Shown one piece after another: positions 1-7,718 of a stretch of DNA of 19,239 nt. Positions within the stretch are counted from its first letter, which is position 1, and each line of letters starts with the position of its first letter. The position numbers and the translations under genes are program-made. The stretch comes from Collinsella sp. (lineage in GTDB: Bacteria > Actinomycetota > Coriobacteriia > Coriobacteriales > Coriobacteriaceae). A model generated the notes under the pieces. It was not told where the DNA came from. It did no database searches and saw only the letters and a list, made by a program, of their open reading frames with translations. The DNA lies in the NCBI GenBank assembly GCA_019419555.1, contig DXZR01000016.1, forward strand, positions 26,049-45,287. The letters are read 5' to 3'.

Positions 1-41
1 CTTATCCATTAGCTAAATCCCGACTCGTGGCGAGAGAGCGG

Positions 42-66
42 AGGGCGGCCTTTCGGGACCGCCCTT
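42..66 (+). terminator. GC-rich hairpin, possible terminator of an upstream gene
   Basis: The arms AGGGCGG (42-48) and CCGCCCT (59-65) can form a 7-bp stem around a 10-base loop. The run after the stem is only TCGCATTT, so the T-tract is poor. It may end a gene lying left of the window, on either strand. Nothing else recognisable is seen in 1-128. Confidence 0.35.
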
Positions 67-128
67 CGCATTTGAATCGTGGCTACCTTGCCGTCTGCTC
101 GGCCGCCCGCTTACCTGCTATTTGAGAG

Positions 129-172
129 GTAAAACCTACCAAAATAAACCTGTCCCTTTTTGGCAGGTTTAC
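129..172. repeat. intergenic palindrome overlapping the recombinase 5' region
   Basis: The left arm AAACCTACCAAAA (132-144) is nearly the reverse complement of TTTTTGGCAGGTTT (157-170). With a one-base bulge the pairing extends to GTAA and TTAC at 129 and 172. A third partial copy, AAACCTGTCCC, sits between the arms at 146-156. Two explanations fit: a binding or crossover site for the adjacent serine recombinase, or one more member of the palindromic intergenic repeats found elsewhere in this window. The sequence alone does not separate them. Confidence 0.7.
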
Positions 173-189
173 AAGAAAGCGGGGATGAG

Positions 190-795
190 ATGGCGACGGT
201 GTACGGTTATGCGCGGGTGAGTTCGCGCGATCAGAACCTTAATCGGCAGCTGGATGCGCTGGGCGCCTATGGCGTGGGCTCGGCGAATATTTATGCCGAC
301 CATGCGAGCGGCAAGGACTTCGATCGACCGCGTTATCGCGAGCTGCTGCACGTCCTGGGAGACGGGGACGTACTGGTGGTGCTTTCTATCGACCGACTTG
401 GCCGTAATTACTCCGAGATTCTTGAGGAATGGCGACGCATTACCAAGGAGCTCGGGGTTGCCATTGTGGTGTTGGACATGCCATTGCTTGACACGCGCGC
501 TAGGGCCAGCGGCGCGCCGGATGTGACCAACGTCCTGATTGCCGATATTGTGCTGCAACTGCTGAGCTACGTGGCGCAGGTAGAGCGCGAGAATATCCAT
601 CGGCGCCAAGCGGAGGGAATTGCAGCGGCGCGGGCGCGAGGGGTCCGTTTCGGTCGACCTCGCAAGCCGTGCCCTCCTCAGTTTGAGCTGGTGCGCGATA
701 GCTATGAGGCGGGCGATATTACCCGCAGCCAGGCGGCAAAGTGCCTGGGCGTGTGCGTGGGGACGTTCGATCGCTGGATGCGCGAGGCGGGGTAG
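190..795 (+). CDS. small serine recombinase (resolvase/invertase family)
   Basis: A 201-residue protein with the layout of Tn3/gamma-delta resolvases and DNA invertases. The N-terminal catalytic domain opens with YGYARVSS, placing the nucleophile at Ser11 with Arg9 before it. The second catalytic cluster DRLGR gives Asp68, Arg69 and Arg72. The long E helix follows (VERENIHRRQAEG, about 136-148), then the arm GVRFGRPRKP. A C-terminal helix-turn-helix (about 175-198, ITRSQAAKCLGV) binds DNA. All key residues are present, so it should be active, cutting and rejoining DNA through a phosphoserine link. ATG 190 is chosen because the resolvase fold begins right there. An upstream in-frame TTG at 160 lies inside a palindrome and adds nothing conserved. 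The partner site is unknown. Whether it acts as resolvase, invertase or IS-associated recombinase cannot be told. Confidence 0.92.
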   Translation: MATVYGYARVSSRDQNLNRQLDALGAYGVGSANIYADHASGKDFDRPRYRELLHVLGDGDVLVVLSIDRLGRNYSEILEEWRRITKELGVAIVVLDMPLLDTRARASGAPDVTNVLIADIVLQLLSYVAQVERENIHRRQAEGIAAARARGVRFGRPRKPCPPQFELVRDSYEAGDITRSQAAKCLGVCVGTFDRWMREAG

Positions 796-899
796 GGGTT
801 TGCGTCGCTTTGTCGCTTCCTGTTGCGATTCAAATTTTGATACGGTGACGATGCCATTTGGGGCTACACTCGCTGATATTCAAAAAAGGAGGTTGGCCC

Positions 900-1481
900 T
901 TGGCGCGCGTAAAACAAATAATCGGATGGACCGCGATCGTTCTGTTCGCTGCAACGCTGGCGGGCATCTGGGTGCTGACGGAGCAAAATGCGGTGGAGAC
1001 GTCGTTGCTGAGCGAGTCCACCGCGCGTGTGGTGGAGGGCCAGGCTACGGGCGTTCAGGCTACCGGCATCACGGGTGAAATTCAGGCGGGGGACGGCATG
1101 ACTGAGAGTACCAATCCGGCTGCCTCGACGGTCCAGCCTGGTCGACTTGCTTCCATTCGCATGTGGGTAGGCGCAAACGTCCGTCGCGTCGCCCATACCG
1201 TAGAGTTTTTCTTCGTCGGATTGGTCGCCTCGGTGATCGTGGTCTGCTTTTCCAGGCGTCCATGGAGTGTGTGTTCCCGTTGCGTGCCTGTGTTTCTCTT
1301 TTGCGCTGCCTGCTCCGTTGGCGACCAGGTGCATAAGATCTTTGTTCCCGGCAGGCATTTCGACGTTATCGATTTAGGATTCGATGCTGCGGGCTATGTC
1401 ACCGCCATGCTGTTGGTATTGCTGGCAGCGGCGTTGGTGCGCCATGCGACTCGGCCGATCGGCGCCCATGCGAGGCGCTAG
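900..1481 (+). CDS. VanZ-like membrane protein
   Basis: A 193-residue membrane protein. An N-terminal hydrophobic segment (about 8-25) is followed by a Ser/Thr/Gly-rich, probably extracytoplasmic stretch (about 30-85). VanZ-family signatures come next: RVAHTVEFFFVGLV, where VanZ proteins have an AH..EY.. segment, and GDQVHKIFVPGRHFDVIDLG, matching the D..HQ.FVPGR...D family motif, then a last hydrophobic segment. VanZ of enterococci gives low-level teicoplanin resistance, but most family members have no known role. The start is TTG at 900, seven bases after a perfect AAGGAGG (886-892). Starting at TTG 858 would put the ribosome binding site inside the coding region. A terminator-like hairpin follows at 1561-1589. 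No functional link to the neighbouring recombinase is evident. Confidence 0.82.
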   Translation: MARVKQIIGWTAIVLFAATLAGIWVLTEQNAVETSLLSESTARVVEGQATGVQATGITGEIQAGDGMTESTNPAASTVQPGRLASIRMWVGANVRRVAHTVEFFFVGLVASVIVVCFSRRPWSVCSRCVPVFLFCAACSVGDQVHKIFVPGRHFDVIDLGFDAAGYVTAMLLVLLAAALVRHATRPIGAHARR

Positions 1482-1560
1482 CCGGTAACAAACCCGTTTC
1501 TGATAATGCGACCTTGTTGAATTATTTTGTGTCGCGCGTATTTCCGAGCGGTCGGATTTG

Positions 1561-1589
1561 AGGGGCGAGCGGTAGAACGCTCGCCCTTT
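1561..1589 (+). terminator. hairpin terminator after the VanZ-like gene
   Basis: The arms GGGCGAGCG (1563-1571) and CGCTCGCCC (1578-1586) form a perfect 9-bp stem with a 6-base loop, followed by TTTGTG. The T-tract is short but the position, downstream of the VanZ-like gene and upstream of the regulator promoter, fits an intrinsic terminator. Confidence 0.65.
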
Positions 1590-1600
1590 GTGCGCCACGA

Positions 1601-1651
1601 TGCGGCACAATGTACCGCAAAAGCTGTTTGTATCCGGTACGAATCGTTCGT
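1601..1651 (+). promoter_or_regulatory. two dyads upstream of murR, candidate operators
   Basis: TGCGGCACAATGTACCGCA (1601-1619) is a 19-base dyad in which eight of nine position pairs are complementary. A second dyad, ACGAA-TCG-TTCGT, lies at 1639-1651. Both sit between the upstream terminator and the murR start. MurR of E. coli is known to bind adjacent inverted repeats at its own control region, so these are reasonable candidate sites for the local MurR/RpiR protein. I could not place a convincing -35/-10 pair here. Confidence 0.4.
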
Positions 1652-1685
1652 TGGTCTTTAATTCTTCTCAACGGAGGTGTTTGAG

Positions 1686-2536
1686 ATGGCAAACGGATTG
1701 CTTTTGCGGCTTCGCGAGCGTGAGCTCAGCGCGAGCCCGGCGGAACGCAATGTCATCGCATATGTAAGCGCTCATCCGCACGAGGTGGTCGGGCTGTCCG
1801 TCCGCGGTCTTGCCGATGTCACGTTCTCCTCGCCCTCGAGCATTTTGCGCTTTTGCAAGCGTTTGGGTTTTGCGGGCTACAAGGAGTTCCAGCGCGAACT
1901 GATTGCCGAGCTGGCGCTCTTAGGTGACAAGAAAGACGTAGCCCTCGAGGACATCTCCATGGATGACAGCGTCGAACGTATCGTGGGGAAGGTGATGAAA
2001 AGCAACGTGCGCACGATCGAGGCGACGGCGCGAACGCTCGATTACACCGTCTTGGAGCGATGCGCGGCCCGTCTTAAGCGGGCACGCGCGGTCAATCTGT
2101 TCGGTATTGGTGCCTCTCGTTTGGTCGCGCACGACCGGCGCAAAAGCTCATGCGTGTCGACAAAGAGTGCCATCTGTACGACGACTGGCATGATCAGCTC
2201 TTATGTGCCAAGAACATGCATGAGGGCGATATGGCAATCGCCTTTAGCTACTCGGGCTTGACGCAAGAGGTGCTGGACTGCACCGCCGAGGCTCAACGTC
2301 ACAACTGTCCCGTTGTGGCCGTTACCAAAGTAGATGGATCATCCAATCTTGCCACCATGGCCGATGCCGTGCTCGGCGTCGCTGCGAGTGAACCCTTGGT
2401 CCGCAGCGGTGCCATGGCTTCGCGTATGGCCCAGCTTATGGTTGTCGATGCCCTGTACGCTGCTTACGTTGCCAGCGACTACGAACGGGCGACGCATGTC
2501 ATAAAGCAAAACTACATCGAGAAACAGGAAAGATGA
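1686..2536 (+). pseudogene. MurR/RpiR-family regulator, split by a 1-base frameshift
   Basis: The first frame (1686 onward) encodes an RpiR-type helix-turn-helix (about residues 15-75, with VRGLADVTFSSPSSILRFCKR) and the start of a SIS sugar-phosphate domain (NLFGIGASRLVAHD). The rest of the SIS domain, from MRVDKECHLYDDWHDQLL to the end, is in the frame two bases over and stops at 2536. Inserting one T after position 2136 restores HDLAQKLMRVD, as in intact family members, so a single-base deletion explains the break. ATG 1686 is preceded by GGAGGTG (1673-1679), and a GTG at 1677 lies within that site. An intact protein would sense MurNAc-6P or a similar sugar phosphate and control the murQ-murP genes downstream. 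The break may be genuine or a sequencing or assembly error. The murQ ribosome binding site overlaps its stop codon. Confidence 0.88.
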
Positions 2537-2546
2537 GGTGAATGAA

Positions 2547-3470
<924 letters not shown>

Positions 3471-3527
3471 GTGCGCGGCGTGAGCTGATATGACATCCAG
3501 ACGAGATACCCAATACAAGGAGGAGTT

Positions 3528-4958
3528 ATGACGAACAAAGAGCTGGCTCAAAAGCTGCTGGACCTTTTGGGCGGTAAAGACAACGTGCTCGCAAACGCGG
3601 CGTGCATGACGCGCCTGCGCGTGACCGTCAAAGACACGGGCAACGTCGACACGGAGGGTATTAAGGCGCTCGACGGCGTGATGGGCCTGGTCGAGGACGA
3701 CACGATGCAGATCGTGCTGGGTCCGGGCAAGGTGAATAAGGTGCTCGAGGAGTTCTCCAAGCTCACCGGCCTTGCGAAAGGCGTTGCTGACGAGAGCGTG
3801 GTTGATGCTGCGGCCACAAACAAGGCCGCGCAGAAGGCCAAGTACGAGTCTAAGCCGGTTCAGGCCTTCCTCAAGAAGATTTCCAATGTCTTCGTCGCCC
3901 TGCTTCCCGGCATCATTGCGGCTGGCCTCATCAACGGTATCTGCAACGTCATTAACGTTTCGACGGCAGGCGCGCTTGCAGGCGAGTGGTGGTACCAGGG
4001 CATTCGTTCCATGGGCTGGGCCCTGTTTGCCTATCTGCCCATCTTGGTGGGCTATAACGCGGCACGTGAGTTTGGTGGCTCCGCTGCGCTGGGCGGCATC
4101 GCCGGCACGATGTGCATCGCCAACAGTGCCATGCCCCTGCTTGCGCCTGGCGCGGCTGATCCTGCCACTGCCATTCTGCTGCCGCTCACCAGTGCGCAGT
4201 ACAACCCCGCAGCGGGCGGCATGATCGCGGCTCTCATCGCTGGCGCATTTTTTGCCTGGATGGAGCGTCAGATTCGCAAGGTTATGCCCAACGCACTCGA
4301 CACGTTCTTGTCCCCGCTGCTGGTGCTCATCATCGGCGCCTTTGCTCTGATGCTCGTCATCCAGCCGGTTGGCGCATGGCTGACGACTGCCATCTTTAGC
4401 GTTTTGACCTTTATCTTCGAGAAGCTGGGCGTCCTGGGCGGCTATATCCTGTCGGCAGGCTTCTTGCCGCTGGTGTCCGTCGGCCTGCATCAGGCGCTCA
4501 CGCCGATTCACGCTATGCTCAACGATCCCGACGGCGCTACCAAGGGTATCAATTACCTGCTTCCCATCCTTATGATGGCTGGCGGCGGCCAGGTCGGTGC
4601 CGGTTTGGCGCTGTACTTTAAGACCAAGAACGCCAAGCTCAAGAAGTACGTCGCAGAGTCCATTCCCGTTGGAATCCTGGGTGTGGGCGAGCCTCTGATG
4701 TATGCTGTTACGCTGCCGCTCGTTCGTCCGTTTGTGACGGCCTGCCTGGGTGCCGGATTTGGCGGCGCGCTCGCGGCGCTGCTTCACATCGGCACGGTTT
4801 CTCAGGGCGTTTCCGGTCTGTTTGGCCTGCTGATCGTCGTTCCTGGCCAGCAGCTCGGCTACGTTGCCGCTATGCTGCTTGCCTATGCCGCCGGCTTTGT
4901 CCTGACGTGGTTCTTTGGCGTCGACGAGCAGAAGATCAACGAGTTCTTTGGCGAGTAG
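3528..4958 (+). CDS. murP: PTS EIIBC transporter, MurNAc type
   Basis: A 476-residue phosphotransferase permease of the glucose/sucrose superfamily that imports and phosphorylates its sugar. The EIIB domain (about 1-85) contains the phosphocysteine site ANAACMTRLRVTVKD (Cys26). A linker leads to the EIIC membrane domain (about 105-470), with many hydrophobic segments and the family motif GVGEPLMYAVTLPL (Gly385-Glu388-Pro389). There is no EIIA domain, as in E. coli MurP (474 residues), so it must borrow a general EIIA(Glc). Substrate is assigned as MurNAc, or a MurNAc-GlcNAc disaccharide, from the neighbours murQ and mupG. Sequence alone would also allow a beta-glucoside or trehalose type. ATG 3528 has a strong AAGGAGGAG at 3517-3525. 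Confidence 0.9.
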   Translation: MTNKELAQKLLDLLGGKDNVLANAACMTRLRVTVKDTGNVDTEGIKALDGVMGLVEDDTMQIVLGPGKVNKVLEEFSKLTGLAKGVADESVVDAAATNKAAQKAKYESKPVQAFLKKISNVFVALLPGIIAAGLINGICNVINVSTAGALAGEWWYQGIRSMGWALFAYLPILVGYNAAREFGGSAALGGIAGTMCIANSAMPLLAPGAADPATAILLPLTSAQYNPAAGGMIAALIAGAFFAWMERQIRKVMPNALDTFLSPLLVLIIGAFALMLVIQPVGAWLTTAIFSVLTFIFEKLGVLGGYILSAGFLPLVSVGLHQALTPIHAMLNDPDGATKGINYLLPILMMAGGGQVGAGLALYFKTKNAKLKKYVAESIPVGILGVGEPLMYAVTLPLVRPFVTACLGAGFGGALAALLHIGTVSQGVSGLFGLLIVVPGQQLGYVAAMLLAYAAGFVLTWFFGVDEQKINEFFGE

Positions 4959-5025
4959 TTTGATATCGCGAGCCGTGTTGCTCGGGGTTCGCGGCGCGCG
5001 GCAGATTTCTTGATGTTATGGTTGT

Positions 5026-5059
5026 GCCGGCGGGGCTAGCTGCTCCGCCGGCCTTTTTT
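5026..5059 (+). terminator. intrinsic terminator between murP and mupG
   Basis: The stem GCCGGCGG (5026-5033) / CCGCCGGC (5045-5052) extends inward by about three more pairs, with a loop near TAGCT, then TTTTTT (5054-5059). It is a textbook Rho-independent terminator. The mupG ribosome binding site (AAGGAGC, 5060-5066) begins at the base after the T-tract, so no promoter fits between the terminator and mupG. Confidence 0.9.
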
Positions 5060-5075
5060 AAAGGAGCGTTGAAGC

Positions 5076-6128
5076 GTGAAAACGGGTATTTCAATTTATC
5101 TTTCCAGCCCTTTGCAGGATATTGAGCGGACGATTGAGCGTGGCGCCGCGGCGGGTGCGCGCTACGCGTTCACCTCGCTGCATATTCCCGAGGATGGGGG
5201 AGCGGCGTATGCCGATAAGGTCCGTCATGTGCTGTCGCTGCTTTCCGCCCGCGGCATTGCGCTCATTGCCGATGTGGGGCCTCGCACGTGCGATTTGCTC
5301 GGGCTTGAGCGCATCGAGGACCTGCGCGATCTGGGGTTGGAATACCTTCGTTTGGACTATGGCTTTAGCGCCCAGCGGGTCGCGGAGCTGTCCGGTGTAT
5401 TTCGCATTGTGGTCAATGCATCGACAGTGAGTTCTGATGAAATCGCATCGTGGCGTGAAGCCGGCGCCGATGTGACTCGTTTTGCCGCCTGCCACAATTT
5501 TTACCCCAAGCCTTATACCGGTTTAGCTCTGGAGGACATTGCTCGGGTGAATCTTCGTCTTGCGGCGCTTGGATTCGAAATCATGGCTTTTGTGCCGGGT
5601 GATGCTAACGTTCGCGGGCCGGTATTCGAGGGACTGCCGACGGTCGAGGCGCAGCGCGGTCGCGCGTCAAAGGTTGCTCTCAATATGCTTGAGCTTGCAC
5701 ATGGCGCCGATTGCGACATTGTGTTGGTCGGCGACCCCGATCTTTCCGATGCGGGCTGGGCGCAGTTTGCTCAAGTTTCCGCCGGATACGTGGACCTGCA
5801 ATGCGAGCTTGAGCCCGGTTATGCCTATGTGCGCGGGCAGATTCATCACGACCGGCCCGACTCGAGCGTCCTCATCTTTAGGTCTCAGGAGTCACGTACG
5901 ACGCTTAAGCCGGATTCCGTGTCGACGGATGCCGGAGCCGGCCTGCCGCGAAAGGCGGGGTCGATCGCTGTGAGCAATAGCGGATATGGGCGCTACGAAG
6001 GCGAGCTTGAGATTGCGCGGGTCGATCTTCCCGGTGACGAGCGCATGAACGTTGCGGGCCATATCACGCCCGAGGCAATGGAGCTGCTGCCGTTCATCAA
6101 ACGCGGATTCGGGGTACGGTTCGTTTAG
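5076..6128 (+). CDS. mupG: DUF871/MupG-type 6-phospho-N-acetylmuramidase
   Basis: A 350-residue protein of the DUF871 (MupG) family. The N-terminal TIM barrel (about 1-235) starts KTGISIYLSSP and includes FTSLHIPED, ALIADVGPRT, LRLDYGFS, VNASTV, CHNFYPKPYTG and VPGDANVRGPVFEGLPTVE, all typical of the family. A smaller C-terminal domain (about 240-350) follows. MupG of Staphylococcus aureus splits MurNAc-6P-GlcNAc, produced by PTS uptake of the disaccharide, into MurNAc-6P and GlcNAc inside the cell. There it is encoded with murQ, murP and murR, exactly the company seen here. GTG 5076 is the start, nine bases after AAGGAGC. The gene lies directly behind an intrinsic terminator, so its expression probably depends on read-through. 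The specific activity is inferred from family and context. Confidence 0.88.
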   Translation: MKTGISIYLSSPLQDIERTIERGAAAGARYAFTSLHIPEDGGAAYADKVRHVLSLLSARGIALIADVGPRTCDLLGLERIEDLRDLGLEYLRLDYGFSAQRVAELSGVFRIVVNASTVSSDEIASWREAGADVTRFAACHNFYPKPYTGLALEDIARVNLRLAALGFEIMAFVPGDANVRGPVFEGLPTVEAQRGRASKVALNMLELAHGADCDIVLVGDPDLSDAGWAQFAQVSAGYVDLQCELEPGYAYVRGQIHHDRPDSSVLIFRSQESRTTLKPDSVSTDAGAGLPRKAGSIAVSNSGYGRYEGELEIARVDLPGDERMNVAGHITPEAMELLPFIKRGFGVRFV

Positions 6129-6220
6129 CGTGTGACCCGTGGGCTACAATTGGCCCATCATACGAAGGCGCCTCGTGTGGCGTGTGCCTGCGTTGGCCGA
6201 TCTATATTCGGAGGATTCCC

Positions 6221-6580
6221 ATGACCGTACTGTTTGTTGAATATCCCAAGTGCTCGACCTGTAAGAAGGCCAAGGCATGGCTGGATGAACATGGGGTTGA
6301 GTATATCGACCACGATATCGTTTTGGACAATCCTACGGCTGATGAGCTTGCGACCTGGATTGCTCATTCGGGGCTGCCGGTGCGGCGCTTCTTTAATTCG
6401 TCGGGCATGAAATATCGAGAGCTGGGCCTGAAGGCGCGTCTGGATGCGGGCATGACGGATCGGGAGTGCTACGAGCTGCTGGCGACCGACGGCATGCTGG
6501 TCAAGCGTCCGCTGCTGGTGGGCGACGACTTTGCGATTCCCGGCTTTAGGGAATCGGCTTGGGCCGAGGCGTTGCTGTAG
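6221..6580 (+). CDS. ArsC/Spx-family thioredoxin-fold protein
   Basis: A 119-residue protein of the ArsC/Spx/YffB superfamily. Near its N terminus is YPKCSTCKKAKAWL, with the redox pair Cys11 and Cys14 of the CXXC type. The family core FFNSSGMKYRELGLK (about 59-73) and the C-terminal KRPLLVGDDFAIPGF (about 95-109) follow. Family members are glutaredoxin-related reductases (arsenate reductase-like) or, as with Spx, RNA polymerase-binding stress regulators. The short length and lack of a basic tail fit the uncharacterised reductase-like branch. ATG 6221 is preceded by GGAGG (6210-6214). A possible -10 TACAAT lies at 6143-6148, inside a small TGGGC/GCCCA dyad (6138-6155). No arsenic resistance genes are nearby, so an arsenate role is not supported. 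Confidence 0.88.
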   Translation: MTVLFVEYPKCSTCKKAKAWLDEHGVEYIDHDIVLDNPTADELATWIAHSGLPVRRFFNSSGMKYRELGLKARLDAGMTDRECYELLATDGMLVKRPLLVGDDFAIPGFRESAWAEALL

Positions 6581-6587
6581 CGGCTGC

Positions 6588-6757
6588 GGAAAGTGCGACC
6601 CGGAATTCGCTTCCAGAATGGGATGCACTTTCCCAAAGTGGCCGGTTGCGGAAAGCACGTCCCATTCTGAGCTTCGATTGCGGGACACGGTTTCCGGTTG
6701 AGGGCTCGACAGGAAAGTAGGGACCAGTTTGAGCTTGAAATCTGGGACGCACTTTCC
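6588..6757. repeat. three tandem 46-bp palindromes on a 62-bp period
   Basis: Three palindromic units start at 6588, 6650 and 6712 and end at 6633, 6695 and 6757. Each is 46 bp and each is separated by exactly 16 bp. The outer arms are 14 bp and share the consensus GGAAAGTGCGTCCC (left) and GGGACGCACTTTCC (right). Centres are 18 bp. Those of units 2 and 3 share TGAGCTT, while unit 1 resembles unit 2 better when reversed (ATTCTG). The array fills the space between the convergent ArsC-like gene and the small reverse-strand gene. No T-tract follows any unit in either direction, so they do not look like ordinary terminators. Confidence 0.9.
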
Positions 6758-6776
6758 GCCGGCGGGCCTGCCCCAG

Positions 6777-7187
6777 TCAGTCCGCCAGCTGTGCCCATTC
6801 GTGCGGATCGTAGACCTTTACGTGCTTGTTGGGCTTGCCGCTCCAGTACTCTTCGTCCATAAAGGGCAGATATGCCTGAATGCCGGGGCAGATAAAGGGA
6901 ATCCGCTGCTGTTGCAGTCGCTCGCGCTGGCGCTGCTCCAGGTGCGCCTCGGATATGACGGTCGGCATGCCGGACAGCTCGACGAGGCTTGCCTGGATTC
7001 GCTTAAGGTCGGGGAGTCCCGCGTGCCATGACATCCGCATGATTAAAAAGGATGCACGGCGGTATTTTGCCTGCACCACAGTAATGGCGGGGCGTAACGT
7101 GGGGGGAATTTTGTCCCGTTCGGGCCAAAGGTCGGCAGTGATCTCGAGGCCCAGGGTCTCCCATAGGTAATCAAGCTCTTCGTCCAT
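6777..7187 (-). CDS. hypothetical protein, resembles N-terminal half of MarR-like regulators
   Basis: A 136-residue soluble protein with no signal peptide or membrane segment. The stretch RQRERLQQQRIPFICPGIQAYLPFM (about 85-109) resembles a segment found in a group of MarR-annotated proteins, where RRxxLxxxxIxFIVPxxQxFLPFL links an N-terminal domain to a winged helix. Here the winged helix is absent. The protein stops about 27 residues after the motif, and its stop codon is 20 bases from the palindrome array. It may be a 3'-truncated regulator or a genuinely short protein. The ATG at 7187 has only a weak GAGG ahead of it. Function is not recognised; the resemblance is from memory of the family and not a search. 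Confidence 0.65.
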   Translation of the reverse strand: MDEELDYLWETLGLEITADLWPERDKIPPTLRPAITVVQAKYRRASFLIMRMSWHAGLPDLKRIQASLVELSGMPTVISEAHLEQRQRERLQQQRIPFICPGIQAYLPFMDEEYWSGKPNKHVKVYDPHEWAQLAD

Positions 7188-7351
7188 GGCGCCTCGATAT
7201 CTACGCGATCATTGATACTTCGATTGTGTTGCCTGGTGCTATCGTTTTCACGGTAGAATCTGCCAACGGTTGACGGCTACCGCTCGCGGCGTTTTGCCCT
7301 TCGTGTACAGCGGTCGGCTTCACAGGTCCTTCACGTGTCGGCCGTATTTGA

Positions 7352-7371
7352 TTGAATTTCAAAAAATTCAA
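7352..7371. repeat. AT-rich perfect palindrome upstream of the tRNA promoter
   Basis: TTGAATTT (7352-7359) and AAATTCAA (7364-7371) form a perfect 8-bp inverted repeat with a 4-base loop, ending 10 bases before the tRNA -35 box. It could be an activator or upstream-element-like site or simply AT-rich DNA. The 266 bases between the reverse-strand gene (start at 7187) and the first tRNA hold no coding region I can support. A lone -10-like TAGAAT (7254-7259) is also present. Confidence 0.45.
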
Positions 7372-7380
7372 AATTGGGGC

Positions 7381-7409
7381 TTGCGTCACGGCCGGACTTC
7401 CCGTATATT
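7381..7409 (+). promoter_or_regulatory. sigma70-type promoter of the tRNA-Gln/tRNA-Glu unit
   Basis: TTGCGT (7381-7386) and TATATT (7404-7409) are separated by exactly 17 bases, putting the transcription start near 7416, about 38 bases before the tRNA-Gln 5' end. Hexamers and spacing are near consensus, and the position just upstream of two tRNAs makes sense. Confidence 0.65.
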
Positions 7410-7453
7410 TCTTTCTTGCGCAAAGGCACAGCCGAGCGCAGCGATGCAGTCAT

Positions 7454-7527
7454 TGGGATGTCGTCTAATGGCAGGACAGCGGATTCTGGTTCCGTCAATG
7501 GGGGTTCGACTCCCTCCATCCCAGCCA
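7454..7527 (+). tRNA. tRNA-Gln (anticodon CTG)
   Basis: The cloverleaf folds fully. The acceptor stem is TGGGATG/CATCCCA (seven pairs) and the D arm is GTC..GAC with AATGGCAG. The anticodon stem GCGGA/TCCGT closes a 7-base loop TTCTGGT, giving anticodon CTG, which reads CAG. The T arm is GGGGG-TTCGACT-CCCTC. Discriminator G and an encoded CCA end the gene at 7527. Confidence 0.96.
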
Positions 7528-7544
7528 TTGCATTTGCTACATAT

Positions 7545-7621
7545 GGCCCGTTCGTCTAGCGGTTTAGGACGCCGCCCTCTCAAGGCGGAGATCACCAGTT
7601 CGAATCTGGTACGGGCTACCA
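7545..7621 (+). tRNA. tRNA-Glu (anticodon CTC)
   Basis: The acceptor stem is GGCCCGT/ACGGGCT, with a G-T first pair. The anticodon stem CCGCC/GGCGG closes the loop CTCTCAA, giving anticodon CTC, which reads GAG. The T arm contains the TTCGAAT loop. Discriminator A and CCA are encoded. It lies 17 bases after tRNA-Gln and shares its transcript, which ends at the hairpin 7632-7660. Confidence 0.96.
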
Positions 7622-7631
7622 AAATTGAACG

Positions 7632-7660
7632 CCCGGGCCTCGTAAGAGACCCGGGTTTTG
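7632..7660 (+). terminator. terminator of the tRNA unit
   Basis: CCCGGGCCTC (7632-7641) pairs with GAGACCCGGG (7646-7655) with a single mismatch and a GTAA loop, followed by TTTTG. It lies 10 bases after the tRNA-Glu CCA. Confidence 0.85.
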
Positions 7661-7718
7661 TGTATTGACCGATATTTAAGGCGCGCGTTGAGTCTGCCGC
7701 CCGGACCGAGGAGTTGTC

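Noticed and set aside
2130..2150. Programmed -1 frameshifting in the regulator
   Set aside because: Slippage here would keep family length but there is no X XXY YYZ heptamer at the junction, so a one-base deletion is simpler.
2150..2536. A separate 128-residue SIS-domain gene
   Set aside because: It continues the regulator whose first half ends in the other frame. There is no ribosome binding site, and one inserted base joins the halves into a normal family member.
6221..6580. True arsenate reductase of an ars operon
   Set aside because: There is no ArsR, ArsB or Acr3 neighbour, and the protein fits the generic Spx/YffB-like group equally well.
6588..6757. CRISPR array
   Set aside because: There are only three units, each is itself palindromic with divergent arms, spacers are just 16 bp, and no cas gene is nearby.
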